DNA of 6,038 nt from Zoogloeaceae bacterium (GTDB taxonomy: Bacteria > Pseudomonadota > Gammaproteobacteria > Burkholderiales > Rhodocyclaceae), in the NCBI GenBank assembly GCA_031282665.1, contig JAITDH010000135.1:1-6038 (forward strand), written 5' to 3'. The stretch's first letter is position 1, and every line of letters starts with the position of its first letter. Below, piece by piece: positions 1 to 6,025 of the stretch. Below the pieces are notes generated by a model. That model had not been told where the DNA came from. It did not search any database and worked only from the letters and a program-made list of their open reading frames with translations. A program made the translations under genes and the position numbers.

Positions 1-78
1 ACAGGATAGAACGTTCGGCGCAGGGAAGGAAGGGAAATTTCCTGGCCTCGTTCCGATTGTGAGGGCGAAGCCGGTTTT

Positions 79-98
79 GTAGGTTGGAGTAGGTTGGA
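79..98. repeat. Tandem 10-bp duplication of the REP-like arm head
   Basis: GTAGGTTGGA occurs at 79-88 and again immediately at 89-98, so the GTAG head of the left arm is doubled. The remaining bases to the left (1-78) hold no gene I can support; the only other structure is a perfect palindrome GGAAATTTCC at 33-42. Confidence 0.7.
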
Positions 99-220
99 TA
101 AGCCGAAGGCGTAATCCGACATTCGTCTTCCACGATGCGAAGCATCGCAAATCAAAAAACAGCGGCGCAAGCGCCGAATGATGAACGAATGTCGGATTGC
201 GCTTCGCTTATCCAAGCTAC
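89..220. repeat. Paired inverted REP-like (BIME-like) palindromic element
   Basis: Two arms in inverted orientation, 89-126 and 185-220, are near-identical when one is reverse-complemented: both read GTAG, then TTGGATAAGC, a short hairpin, then AATCCGACATTCGT. Each arm has its own mini-hairpin (GCC GAA GGC at 102-110; GCG CTT CGC at 199-207), and the stem bases differ but still pair. Between them are two perfect 6-bp hairpins, CGATGC GAA GCATCG (133-147) and CGGCGC AA GCGCCG (163-176). The outward GTAG heads match the layout of REP pairs mobilised by RAYT transposases. The element ends 5 bp past a stop codon, so it may also act as an mRNA 3' structure. No transposase gene is in the window. 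Confidence 0.7.
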
Positions 221-225
221 CAAAC

Positions 226-636
226 CTATTCTTTCCTGGCAAGGTCTATCAAATCCGCAACGGTGAGTGGAGCAAGCGAAGAAGTAGCACCAGATGTCTG
301 ATATACTATTCTTACAAGAAGAAGAACAATAATGGAGAGAAAAACAAATAAGGCAGGACTGATTATGGCAATAATGCTGCCTATCACGCCAAAAGCCAAG
401 ATTGCCATCAGCATATGAAATGAAAAGCCTGGCTCATGTCCAAAGTATTTGTCGAATTCGAAATTGGTAATATCGACATCAAATTCTCTTGAAAATTCAT
501 TCATCAAATCTATTCCATCATCACCACCGACTCCAAGATCATCTGTAATGGATGACGAAGAAGATATTTTACTGGCGTCAATTCCTGTGAATCTGGATAA
601 CGATTCGATGATACGAGATTCAAGATCGTTTTTCAT
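226..636 (-). CDS. DUF1493-like acyl-carrier-fold protein with an inserted membrane hairpin
   Basis: A 136-aa protein. Residues 1-70 follow the acyl carrier protein pattern (ESRIIESLSRFTGID, then SITDDLGVGGDDGIDLMNEF, then FEFDKYFG), closest to the DUF1493 group as I remember it. At the position of the phosphopantetheine-bearing serine it reads GGDDGIDLM (37-45), without serine, so it should not carry the cofactor. Residues about 74-92 and 94-112 are two strongly hydrophobic helices separated by one SP turn. The tail PLTVADLIDLARKE (123-136) resembles the last ACP helix, so the hairpin appears inserted inside the fold. The protein is therefore probably anchored in the inner membrane. It starts within the upstream gene's stop (ATGA overlap). 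DNA composition is AT-rich (30% GC at 301-360). Its role is unknown; the DUF1493 assignment is from pattern memory and moderately sure. Confidence 0.75.
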   Translation of the reverse strand: MKNDLESRIIESLSRFTGIDASKISSSSSITDDLGVGGDDGIDLMNEFSREFDVDITNFEFDKYFGHEPGFSFHMLMAILAFGVIGSIIAIISPALFVFLSIIVLLLVRIVYQTSGATSSLAPLTVADLIDLARKE

Positions 637-863
637 CGCTGGCTGCGTCCGATCAGCTTCAAATCCAGGTCACACTCTGGGTAATGGACAAGTCCAAGCC
701 GAGGGAATTCGATGAGCATGCCTTTTTCGAGATAGGACCATTCCGCTTCGGGATACTTGTCAGAGTACTGCCCCGAGTCGATTACACAGACAACGACGCC
801 ATCATCCGAGGCAAGCCTGATCCTGTCTCCTGGCTGAACTTCCTGCCCGTCCGTGTATTGCAT
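633..863 (-). CDS. Small beta-rich hypothetical protein (76 aa)
   Basis: A 76-aa acidic soluble protein with no signal peptide or membrane segment. It opens with DGQEVQPGDRIRL (5-17) followed by GVVVCVID (22-29), a turn-and-strand pattern like small SH3/KOW-type barrels. The middle has an aromatic stretch (YSDKYPEAEWSYL, 33-45), then GMLIEFPRLGLVHY (48-61). I recognise this as the style of a widespread family of uncharacterised proteins but cannot name a function. The start is well supported: AAGGAGA (876-870) lies 6 nt before the ATG. The stop overlaps the next start as ATGA, so the two small genes form a coupled pair. Base composition is lower in GC than the lipid operon 63 bp upstream, suggesting separate ancestry. 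Read-through from lplT is possible because no convincing terminator lies between them. Confidence 0.75.
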   Translation of the reverse strand: MQYTDGQEVQPGDRIRLASDDGVVVCVIDSGQYSDKYPEAEWSYLEKGMLIEFPRLGLVHYPECDLDLKLIGRSQR

Positions 864-926
864 CTGCTGTCTCCTTGATTGGGGGTGTTCAAGCCGTCGA
901 AAAAACCTTTCATATCGTCGGGCTTT

Positions 927-2285
927 TCATTCCCCATTTCCCGTTCCCCTTCTCCCGCACAGGTAATCCCTGGCGCGCAGCAGGTATTCCGGGGCGAGGG
1001 TGAAGATGTAGATGGCGACCAGGGTGTTGGCGGCGGCGGCGAGGATGAAAAGGGTGGGCATGGCGTGGCCTTCCCCCAGGAACCAGGCGGCGAAGAGGGC
1101 GCTGCCGACCATGAAGATGGAATTCATGATGTTGTTGGCGGCGATGATGCGGGCGCGGCGTTCGGGTTTGCTTCTTTGCTGTACCAGGGCGTAGAGCGGG
1201 ACGCAGTAGAGGCCGCCGCAGGCGCCCAGGAGCAGGAGGTCGAGGAGGATGCGCTGGAAATGGCCCTGTTGCAGCATGACGGAGAGGGGGAGCGGCGAAG
1301 CTTGCGTGAGCGCGGCGGCGGGGGGCGCCAGGGCGAAGTCGAGGGCGAAGAGGGTCATGCCGAGCGCGCCCAAGGGAACCAGGCCGATTTCCAGCCTTTT
1401 CGCGGAGAGCTTTTCGCAGACCAGGGAGCCTACGCCGATGCCGATGGAAAAGGTGGCGAGGAGCAGGGTGATCGAGCCTTCGTCGCCGCCCAGTATGTTC
1501 TTCGCGTAGACGGGGAATTGGGCGAGGAAGAGCGCGCCGTAGAGCCAGAACCAGGAAATGCCGAGGATGGCGAGGAAGATGGAGCGGCTTTCCCGCGCGA
1601 AGCCGATGACTCTCCAGGTTTCCCGGAAGGCGTTGAAGCTGACGCGCAGATGCGGTTCCGGGGGAGCGGCGGCGGGGATGGCGCGGCTGGTCAGGTAGCC
1701 GAGGATGGCGATGGCGAGGCCCAGGGCGGTGATCCAGACCGTGCCGTGGTCGAGCGCGGCGATGAGGCCGCCGGCGAGGGTGCCGATGAGGATGGCGACG
1801 AAGGTGCCGGCTTCCACCAGTGCGTTGCCGCCGACGAGTTCGCCGGAGGCGAGGTGCTGCGGCAGGATGGAATATTTGATCGGGCCGAAGAGGGCCGATT
1901 GCAGCCCCATGAGGAAAAGGGCGAGCATGAGCCACGCCAGGCTTTCCAGCCAGAATCCGATGCCCGCGAGGAGGAGGATGAAGATTTCCAGGAGCTTGGT
2001 GAGCCGGGCGAGCGTCGCCTTGTCGTATTTGTCCGCCAGTTGGCCGGCGGTGGCGGAAAAGAGGAAGAAGGGGAGGATGAACAGGCCGGCGGCGAGATTG
2101 GTCAGCGTGACGGCGGAGAGCGTCGTCCATTGGGCGGTGTGGAAGGTGAGGAGGACGATCAGCGCGTTCTTGTACAGGTTGTCGTTGAAGGCGCCGAGGA
2201 ACTGGGTGGCGAACAGCGGGCCGAAACGGGCGGTCTTCAGGAGCGCGAAGGAGGAGAGGGGCTGTTGGTCGCGTGGCGTGTCCAT
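927..2285 (-). CDS. lplT: LplT-type lysophospholipid transporter (major facilitator superfamily)
   Basis: A 452-aa, very hydrophobic protein with about 12 predicted membrane segments and no signal peptide. E. coli LplT flips lysophospholipids across the inner membrane for Aas to re-acylate. Recognisable segments are QFLGAFNDNLYKN (28-40), a motif-A-like loop SATAGQLADKYDKATL (77-92), LFGPIKYSIL (132-141, matching YSPAKYGIL of E. coli LplT), NALVEAGTFVAILIGTLAGG (154-173), and GGLYCVPLYALVQQR (357-371, matching GGFFVVPLNALLQER). It is about 55 residues longer than E. coli LplT, partly from loops near 203-235 and 321-345. In some bacteria this transporter is fused to Aas; here it is a separate gene after the amidohydrolase. 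No clear Shine-Dalgarno precedes its ATG, so it may depend on coupling with the gene 18 bp upstream. MFS membership is very likely; lysophospholipid specificity rests on similarity plus operon context. Confidence 0.85.
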   Translation of the reverse strand: MDTPRDQQPLSSFALLKTARFGPLFATQFLGAFNDNLYKNALIVLLTFHTAQWTTLSAVTLTNLAAGLFILPFFLFSATAGQLADKYDKATLARLTKLLEIFILLLAGIGFWLESLAWLMLALFLMGLQSALFGPIKYSILPQHLASGELVGGNALVEAGTFVAILIGTLAGGLIAALDHGTVWITALGLAIAILGYLTSRAIPAAAPPEPHLRVSFNAFRETWRVIGFARESRSIFLAILGISWFWLYGALFLAQFPVYAKNILGGDEGSITLLLATFSIGIGVGSLVCEKLSAKRLEIGLVPLGALGMTLFALDFALAPPAAALTQASPLPLSVMLQQGHFQRILLDLLLLGACGGLYCVPLYALVQQRSKPERRARIIAANNIMNSIFMVGSALFAAWFLGEGHAMPTLFILAAAANTLVAIYIFTLAPEYLLRARDYLCGRRGTGNGE

Positions 2286-2303
2286 GTCGGTTCAGTGGAA
2301 GAA

Positions 2304-3461
2304 TCAGCGTTGGAAGAAGGCGCGGGTGGCAAAGACCGTTTCCGGAAAGGCTTGCCCCCGCCAGGAAAGCAGGCGTTTGACGGCGAGATCGAAATAGAGC
2401 GGATTGTAGTTGCGCAGCGTTTCGAGATCGGTGGTCGCCTCCCTGGGCAGCAGCCCGGCGCGGGCGAGGCTGGCGGGGGAGACGAGGGGGATGATGCCGG
2501 GAAGGGGATAATCCGAGCCGTTCAGCAGGCGCGGATGCCAGTCCGCGCGTTCGAGGAGGGTGCGGATGATCGCCGGTCTGCGATTGCGCAGGGTGATCGC
2601 GGAGATGTCGCCGAACAGGCGGCCCCGCCAGGCGGGTTCGTCCATCAGGCGGGCGAAGAGCGCGAAGCTGGAACAATGGCTCGTTCCCGCGCCGGAGGGA
2701 TGGTCGAAATCCTCGTCCTTGCCGGTGGTGGCGCAATGCGCGACGACGATGCGCGCGCCGGCCTCCAGCGCCCGGCGCAGGCGCAGCGGATTGCCGTATT
2801 TGAGGTAGCGGGTCTGCACGGCTTCCTCCTTGCCGCAATGCACGATCAGCGGCAGGTCGTGGCGGGCGAGGAGGGCGAAGAAGGCGTCGCAGAGCGGCGA
2901 GGCCGGGTCGATCCGCTGCGCGGCGGGCAGCCATTTCACCGCCGCCGCCCCGCCGGCGATGGCCTTTTCCAGCCGCTCCAGGGCATCCGGGCGATAGGGA
3001 TGGATGGAGGCGGCCCAGGCGAAGTATTGCGGGTATTCCTCCGCCAGGCGGCGGGCGTAGTCGTCCGGGATGTAGAAGGCGGATTCCTTCGCCTGCGGGC
3101 GTCCGGCCTCGTCGTGCAGGTAGTCGAAGGCGAACAGGAGGAGCTTGACGCCGGGCGGGAAATCCTCCATCAAGGTGACGAGGCGGCGGGCGTAGTTCTC
3201 GTCCACCGTGCAATCCGCCCCCTTGCTGCACGCGGCGTTGATGTAGAAAAGGCGTTGCAGGTAATAGAAGGGATGCAGGGGGGTGGAGAATTTCGGCCCC
3301 AGGACGATGCCGCTTTGCGGATGGTCGCCCAGGCCGGCCAGATGGACGTGGCAATCCCACACCTCCTCCGGGGCCAGTCCCTGCCAGACGCGGGCGAGCC
3401 AGGGGCTGGCCCGCAGGCTTTCCGGCAACGTCGCGTGGCAGGGATTGAAGAGCCAGGCCAT
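2304..3461 (-). CDS. Amidohydrolase-family (amidohydrolase_2-like) metal-dependent hydrolase, substrate unknown
   Basis: A 385-aa protein with the ligand pattern of the amidohydrolase TIM-barrel superfamily: DCHVHL (H38, H40) on strand 1, VKWLP (K176), VHCG (H208), AHCATTG (H242) and NGSDYPLP (D317). It therefore looks catalytically intact and metal-binding. There is no signal peptide or membrane segment, so it is probably cytoplasmic. Superfamily members hydrolyse amides, esters and lactones or decarboxylate acids, and the sequence does not reveal this one's substrate. The ATG shares one base with the aas stop (TGATG), indicating translational coupling; GGAAGAAG lies just upstream within the end of aas. 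The lplT-like gene starts 18 bp after its stop. Its location between two lysophospholipid-recycling genes suggests a role in lipid or head-group turnover, but that is inference from context alone. The family call is firm; the function is not. Confidence 0.85.
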   Translation of the reverse strand: MAWLFNPCHATLPESLRASPWLARVWQGLAPEEVWDCHVHLAGLGDHPQSGIVLGPKFSTPLHPFYYLQRLFYINAACSKGADCTVDENYARRLVTLMEDFPPGVKLLLFAFDYLHDEAGRPQAKESAFYIPDDYARRLAEEYPQYFAWAASIHPYRPDALERLEKAIAGGAAAVKWLPAAQRIDPASPLCDAFFALLARHDLPLIVHCGKEEAVQTRYLKYGNPLRLRRALEAGARIVVAHCATTGKDEDFDHPSGAGTSHCSSFALFARLMDEPAWRGRLFGDISAITLRNRRPAIIRTLLERADWHPRLLNGSDYPLPGIIPLVSPASLARAGLLPREATTDLETLRNYNPLYFDLAVKRLLSWRGQAFPETVFATRAFFQR

Positions 3462-5617
3462 CAGGCTTCTTCCGCCATGCGTTTCAGGGTGACGTAATCG
3501 GTCTTGCCGGTGCCCAGGAGAGGCAGGGCGTCGACCGGGACGATCTGCCGGGGAAGGGCGATTTCCGGCAGGCCGATTTCCCGCGCCGCCTGTTGCAGCC
3601 GGGCGCGGGAGAGCTTGGCGTCGGTGGTGAACAGGACGAGCGCCTCGCCCTTGCTGGCGTCGGCGCGCGAGGAAACCGCGTGCAGCGCGTCCGGCGAAAC
3701 GTGCCGGGCCATTTTCTCCACCGCTTCCAGGCTGACCATTTCGCCCGCGATCTTGGCGAAGCGCTTGACCCGCCCGAGGATGTGGAAAAAGCCGTCTTCG
3801 TCCACCTCCACGATGTCGCCGGTTTCGTACCAGTCGTCGCCCTTTTCCGAGGCGACCCCCTGCAACACGCCGGGACGATCCGCCTTCAGGTAGCCGCTCA
3901 TCACATTCGGCCCGCGGACATGCAGGATGCCTCCCCGCTCGATGCCGGGCACGGCCTCCAGGCGGTATTCCATGCCGGGGAGCAGTTGCCCGACCGTCCC
4001 GCTCCGGAAGGCCATCGGTGTATTGACCGCGATGACCGGCGCGGTTTCCGTCGCCCCATAGCCTTCCAGGATACGGATGCCGAATTTCTCGAACCAGATG
4101 TCGCGCACCGCGTCGGCGAGCTTTTCCGCCCCCGCCACGACATAGCGCAGGCGGTAAAAATCGTAGGGATGGGCGAAGCGCGCGTAATTGCCGAGGAAGG
4201 CGCTGGTGCCGAAGAGCACCGTGCAGCCGCGCTCATAGGCCAGTTCGGGAATGACGCGATAATGCAGCGGGGAAGGGTAGAGGAAAAGCCCCGCGCCGGA
4301 AAAGAGCGGCAGGAGCGAACCGGCCGTCAGGCCGAAGGCGTGGAACACCGGCAGCACGTTGAGCACCCGGTCTTCCGGGGAAAAGTCGATGATCGCGCGC
4401 ATCTGGGCGATATTGGAAAGAATGGCGCGATGCGGCAGGACCACCCCCTTCGGCTTGCCTTCCGAGCCGGAAGTGAACAGCACCACCGCCGCGTCTTCCG
4501 GCGAAGCGGGAATCTCCACCTGGCGCGGAAACCACAGCGCCCAGCCCATCAGCCAGAGCTTGTCGCGCCAGCTCACCTGCGTCCGCAGGTCTTCCAGATA
4601 GACGATCTGCTCCAGGCCTTTCAGGGCGGCCAGCTTGTCGGCCAGCTTCGCCTGCTCCACGAAGGCGCGCGAAGTGATGAGGGTGCGGATTTCCGCCGCC
4701 GTCAGCGCCGCCTGCATGCCATCCGTGCCGGCCGTGTAGTTGAGCATGGCGGGCACGCGCCGCAGGGCGCCCAGGCCGATGAACAGCGCGATGGTCGGCG
4801 TCATGTTCGGCAGCAGCAGGCCGACGCGCTCGTCCGGCCGGGTCAGGCGGCCGGCGAGACGGCCCAGGATCAGGCTCATCTTCAGGATGTCGTGGTAGGA
4901 ATATTCCACCAGCTTGATGTCCTCCATCACCCGGCGCTTGCGGCCGTGGATGTCCATCGCGTCGCAGAGGCTGGTATAGAGCGTCTTTTCCGACTGCGCG
5001 GCGAAGGCGACCTCCTGCATCAGCCGCCGCAGGCTTTCCCCCGCCTTGCGCCGCCGGTCGCGCGCCTTCTGCCCGGGAGGCATGACGATGCCCGTCTGCG
5101 GCAGCAGGGTGAGGGTGATGCGCGGGAAAAGGCGGCGCGGCTGCCGGGTCATGCGGGAAAAATAACTGCGCGCCGGGCCGTCCAGGCGCACCGGCAGCAG
5201 GGTCGCCCCCGTCTTCGCCGCGACGAAGGCCGGCCCCTCATAGACCTTCATCAGGCTGCCGGTCAGGGTGATCCGCCCTTCCGGGAAAATGACCACCGGC
5301 CTGCCCGCCTCCAGCAGGCGGATGACCTTCTTCATCGCCATCGGATTGCCGGGATCGACGGGGAGATGTTCGGAAAGCGAGAGGATCAGGCGGAAAAGCG
5401 GATGCCGGGCGACCGCCGTATGCACGACGAAGACCGGATTCTCCAGGGGCAGGAAAAGCCCCAGCAGGAGGCCATCGAGGAAGGACTGATGATTGGCGAC
5501 CACGAGCAGGGGATGGCCGGGCGCGTTCACCGGCAATTCCTTGCCGAGATTCTGCACGCGCAGGCGAAAAAGAACGCGGAAGAAAAAACGCAACAAACAG
5601 GACAGCAGGGTTTTCAT
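3461..5617 (-). CDS. aas: Bifunctional 2-acylglycerophosphoethanolamine acyltransferase / acyl-ACP synthetase
   Basis: A 718-aa protein (E. coli Aas is 719 aa) that aligns along its whole length with E. coli Aas as I recall it. In the family, the C-terminal half activates a fatty acid with ATP and loads it on acyl carrier protein; the N-terminal half transfers it to the free sn-2 position of lysophosphatidylethanolamine at the inner membrane. The PlsC-type domain (about 1-205) has the catalytic NHQSFLD (H43, D48) and FPEGR (111-115). The AMP-ligase domain (about 230-715) has the P-loop FTSGSEGKPKG (381-391), GYGATE in the adenylate motif, YETGD, a GRVKRFAKIAGEMVSLE hinge, and the catalytic lysine K705 in GTGKTDY. 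No key residue is missing. The start is supported by GAAGGAAA (5629-5622) placed 4-8 nt before the ATG. The stop overlaps the next gene's start (TGATG). Upstream is the ArsR gene; downstream are an amidohydrolase and the LplT partner. Confidence 0.97.
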   Translation of the reverse strand: MKTLLSCLLRFFFRVLFRLRVQNLGKELPVNAPGHPLLVVANHQSFLDGLLLGLFLPLENPVFVVHTAVARHPLFRLILSLSEHLPVDPGNPMAMKKVIRLLEAGRPVVIFPEGRITLTGSLMKVYEGPAFVAAKTGATLLPVRLDGPARSYFSRMTRQPRRLFPRITLTLLPQTGIVMPPGQKARDRRRKAGESLRRLMQEVAFAAQSEKTLYTSLCDAMDIHGRKRRVMEDIKLVEYSYHDILKMSLILGRLAGRLTRPDERVGLLLPNMTPTIALFIGLGALRRVPAMLNYTAGTDGMQAALTAAEIRTLITSRAFVEQAKLADKLAALKGLEQIVYLEDLRTQVSWRDKLWLMGWALWFPRQVEIPASPEDAAVVLFTSGSEGKPKGVVLPHRAILSNIAQMRAIIDFSPEDRVLNVLPVFHAFGLTAGSLLPLFSGAGLFLYPSPLHYRVIPELAYERGCTVLFGTSAFLGNYARFAHPYDFYRLRYVVAGAEKLADAVRDIWFEKFGIRILEGYGATETAPVIAVNTPMAFRSGTVGQLLPGMEYRLEAVPGIERGGILHVRGPNVMSGYLKADRPGVLQGVASEKGDDWYETGDIVEVDEDGFFHILGRVKRFAKIAGEMVSLEAVEKMARHVSPDALHAVSSRADASKGEALVLFTTDAKLSRARLQQAAREIGLPEIALPRQIVPVDALPLLGTGKTDYVTLKRMAEEA

Positions 5618-5663
5618 CTGGTTTCCTTCAACAAGGCTTCAACAGGAACAGGGGTTGCAACGA

Positions 5664-5975
5664 TCAATAATGTTCATGCAGGTAATCGAGCACGTTCTGG
5701 AAGGTCTCCTCCATCCATGCCCGATTGACCTGGAACCACATCTCCTTGCCGACCTTCTCCACCGCCAGCACGCCGGCTTCGCGCAGGATCTTCAGGTGAT
5801 GCGAAACCGTCGAGCGGGTAAGCGGCAAACCCTCGGCAATCTGCCCGGCATTGAGCCGCTCGTTCTTGTCGAAAAGCAGCACGATACGCTGCCGGTGCTC
5901 GTCGCCCAGGGCGGTGAACACCTTCGACATGGCCTGCCATTCGGGCGGGAGGGTGTGGATATATTGGGCTTTCAT
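5664..5975 (-). CDS. ArsR-family winged helix-turn-helix transcriptional repressor
   Basis: A 103-aa protein, the usual size for a single-domain ArsR/SmtB repressor; these act as dimers and leave DNA when they bind an inducer. The core is visible in order: an N-terminal helix, FTALGDEHRQRIVLLF (residues 20-35, the ArsR opening helix), QIAEGLPLTRSTVSHHLKIL (45-64, helix-turn-helix with recognition helix around S55-L64), and the beta wing VEKVGKEMWFQVN (72-84). It contains no cysteine, so the ELCVCDL-type thiolate site of arsenite and cadmium sensors is absent. The C-terminal helix has D97, H100 and H102, but not clearly the Zn-sensor alpha-5 pattern. It is the first gene of the operon, 46 bp upstream of aas. 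The start is the first ATG; its ribosome site is weak, and the next Met (M16) would cut the N-terminal helix. Autoregulation and control of aas are inferred from position and the nearby inverted repeat. The inducer is unknown. Confidence 0.9.
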   Translation of the reverse strand: MKAQYIHTLPPEWQAMSKVFTALGDEHRQRIVLLFDKNERLNAGQIAEGLPLTRSTVSHHLKILREAGVLAVEKVGKEMWFQVNRAWMEETFQNVLDYLHEHY

Positions 5976-5991
5976 TCTCGTGCTTTCATTT

Positions 5992-6025
5992 CGATAATCT
6001 TAAACATATCGTTACGTGAGGACAA
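5992..6025 (-). promoter_or_regulatory. Candidate sigma70 promoter overlapped by an ArsR operator-like inverted repeat
   Basis: Read on the minus strand, TTGTCC (6025-6020, 4/6 to the -35 consensus) is followed after exactly 17 nt by TAAGAT (6002-5997, 4/6 to the -10 consensus). This predicts a transcript start near 5990, about 15 nt before the repressor ATG. The perfect inverted repeat CGATA (6011-6007) N10 TATCG (5996-5992) encloses the -10 box, which is where an autorepressing ArsR protein would block RNA polymerase. The box matches are modest, and the operator role is inferred from symmetry and position only. Confidence 0.45.

Noticed and set aside
33..42. Perfect palindrome GGAAATTTCC
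   Set aside because: It is short, isolated and has no adjacent gene or promoter-like boxes within the window, so no function can be supported.
864..926. Possible terminator between lplT and the 76-aa gene
   Set aside because: Only a weak, imperfect stem (AAGCC pairing with GGCTT) can be drawn, and the T run lies in the loop rather than after the stem, so I do not call it.
910..3360. 816-aa open frame on the minus strand in another frame over lplT and the amidohydrolase gene
   Set aside because: Its translation is dominated by R, P, H and A with no domain, and it overlaps two genes whose motifs are intact in their own frames.
879..3497. 872-aa open frame on the plus strand opposite lplT and the amidohydrolase gene
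   Set aside because: It is antisense to two genes with clear family motifs, begins with TTG, and its translation is low-complexity E/G/R/D/A-rich sequence with no domain, as expected when a GC-rich coding strand is read backwards.
3593..5728. 711-aa open frame on the plus strand opposite aas
   Set aside because: It lies fully antisense to the well-recognised aas gene, shows R/H/Q/G-rich composition with no motif, and runs into the arsR gene region.
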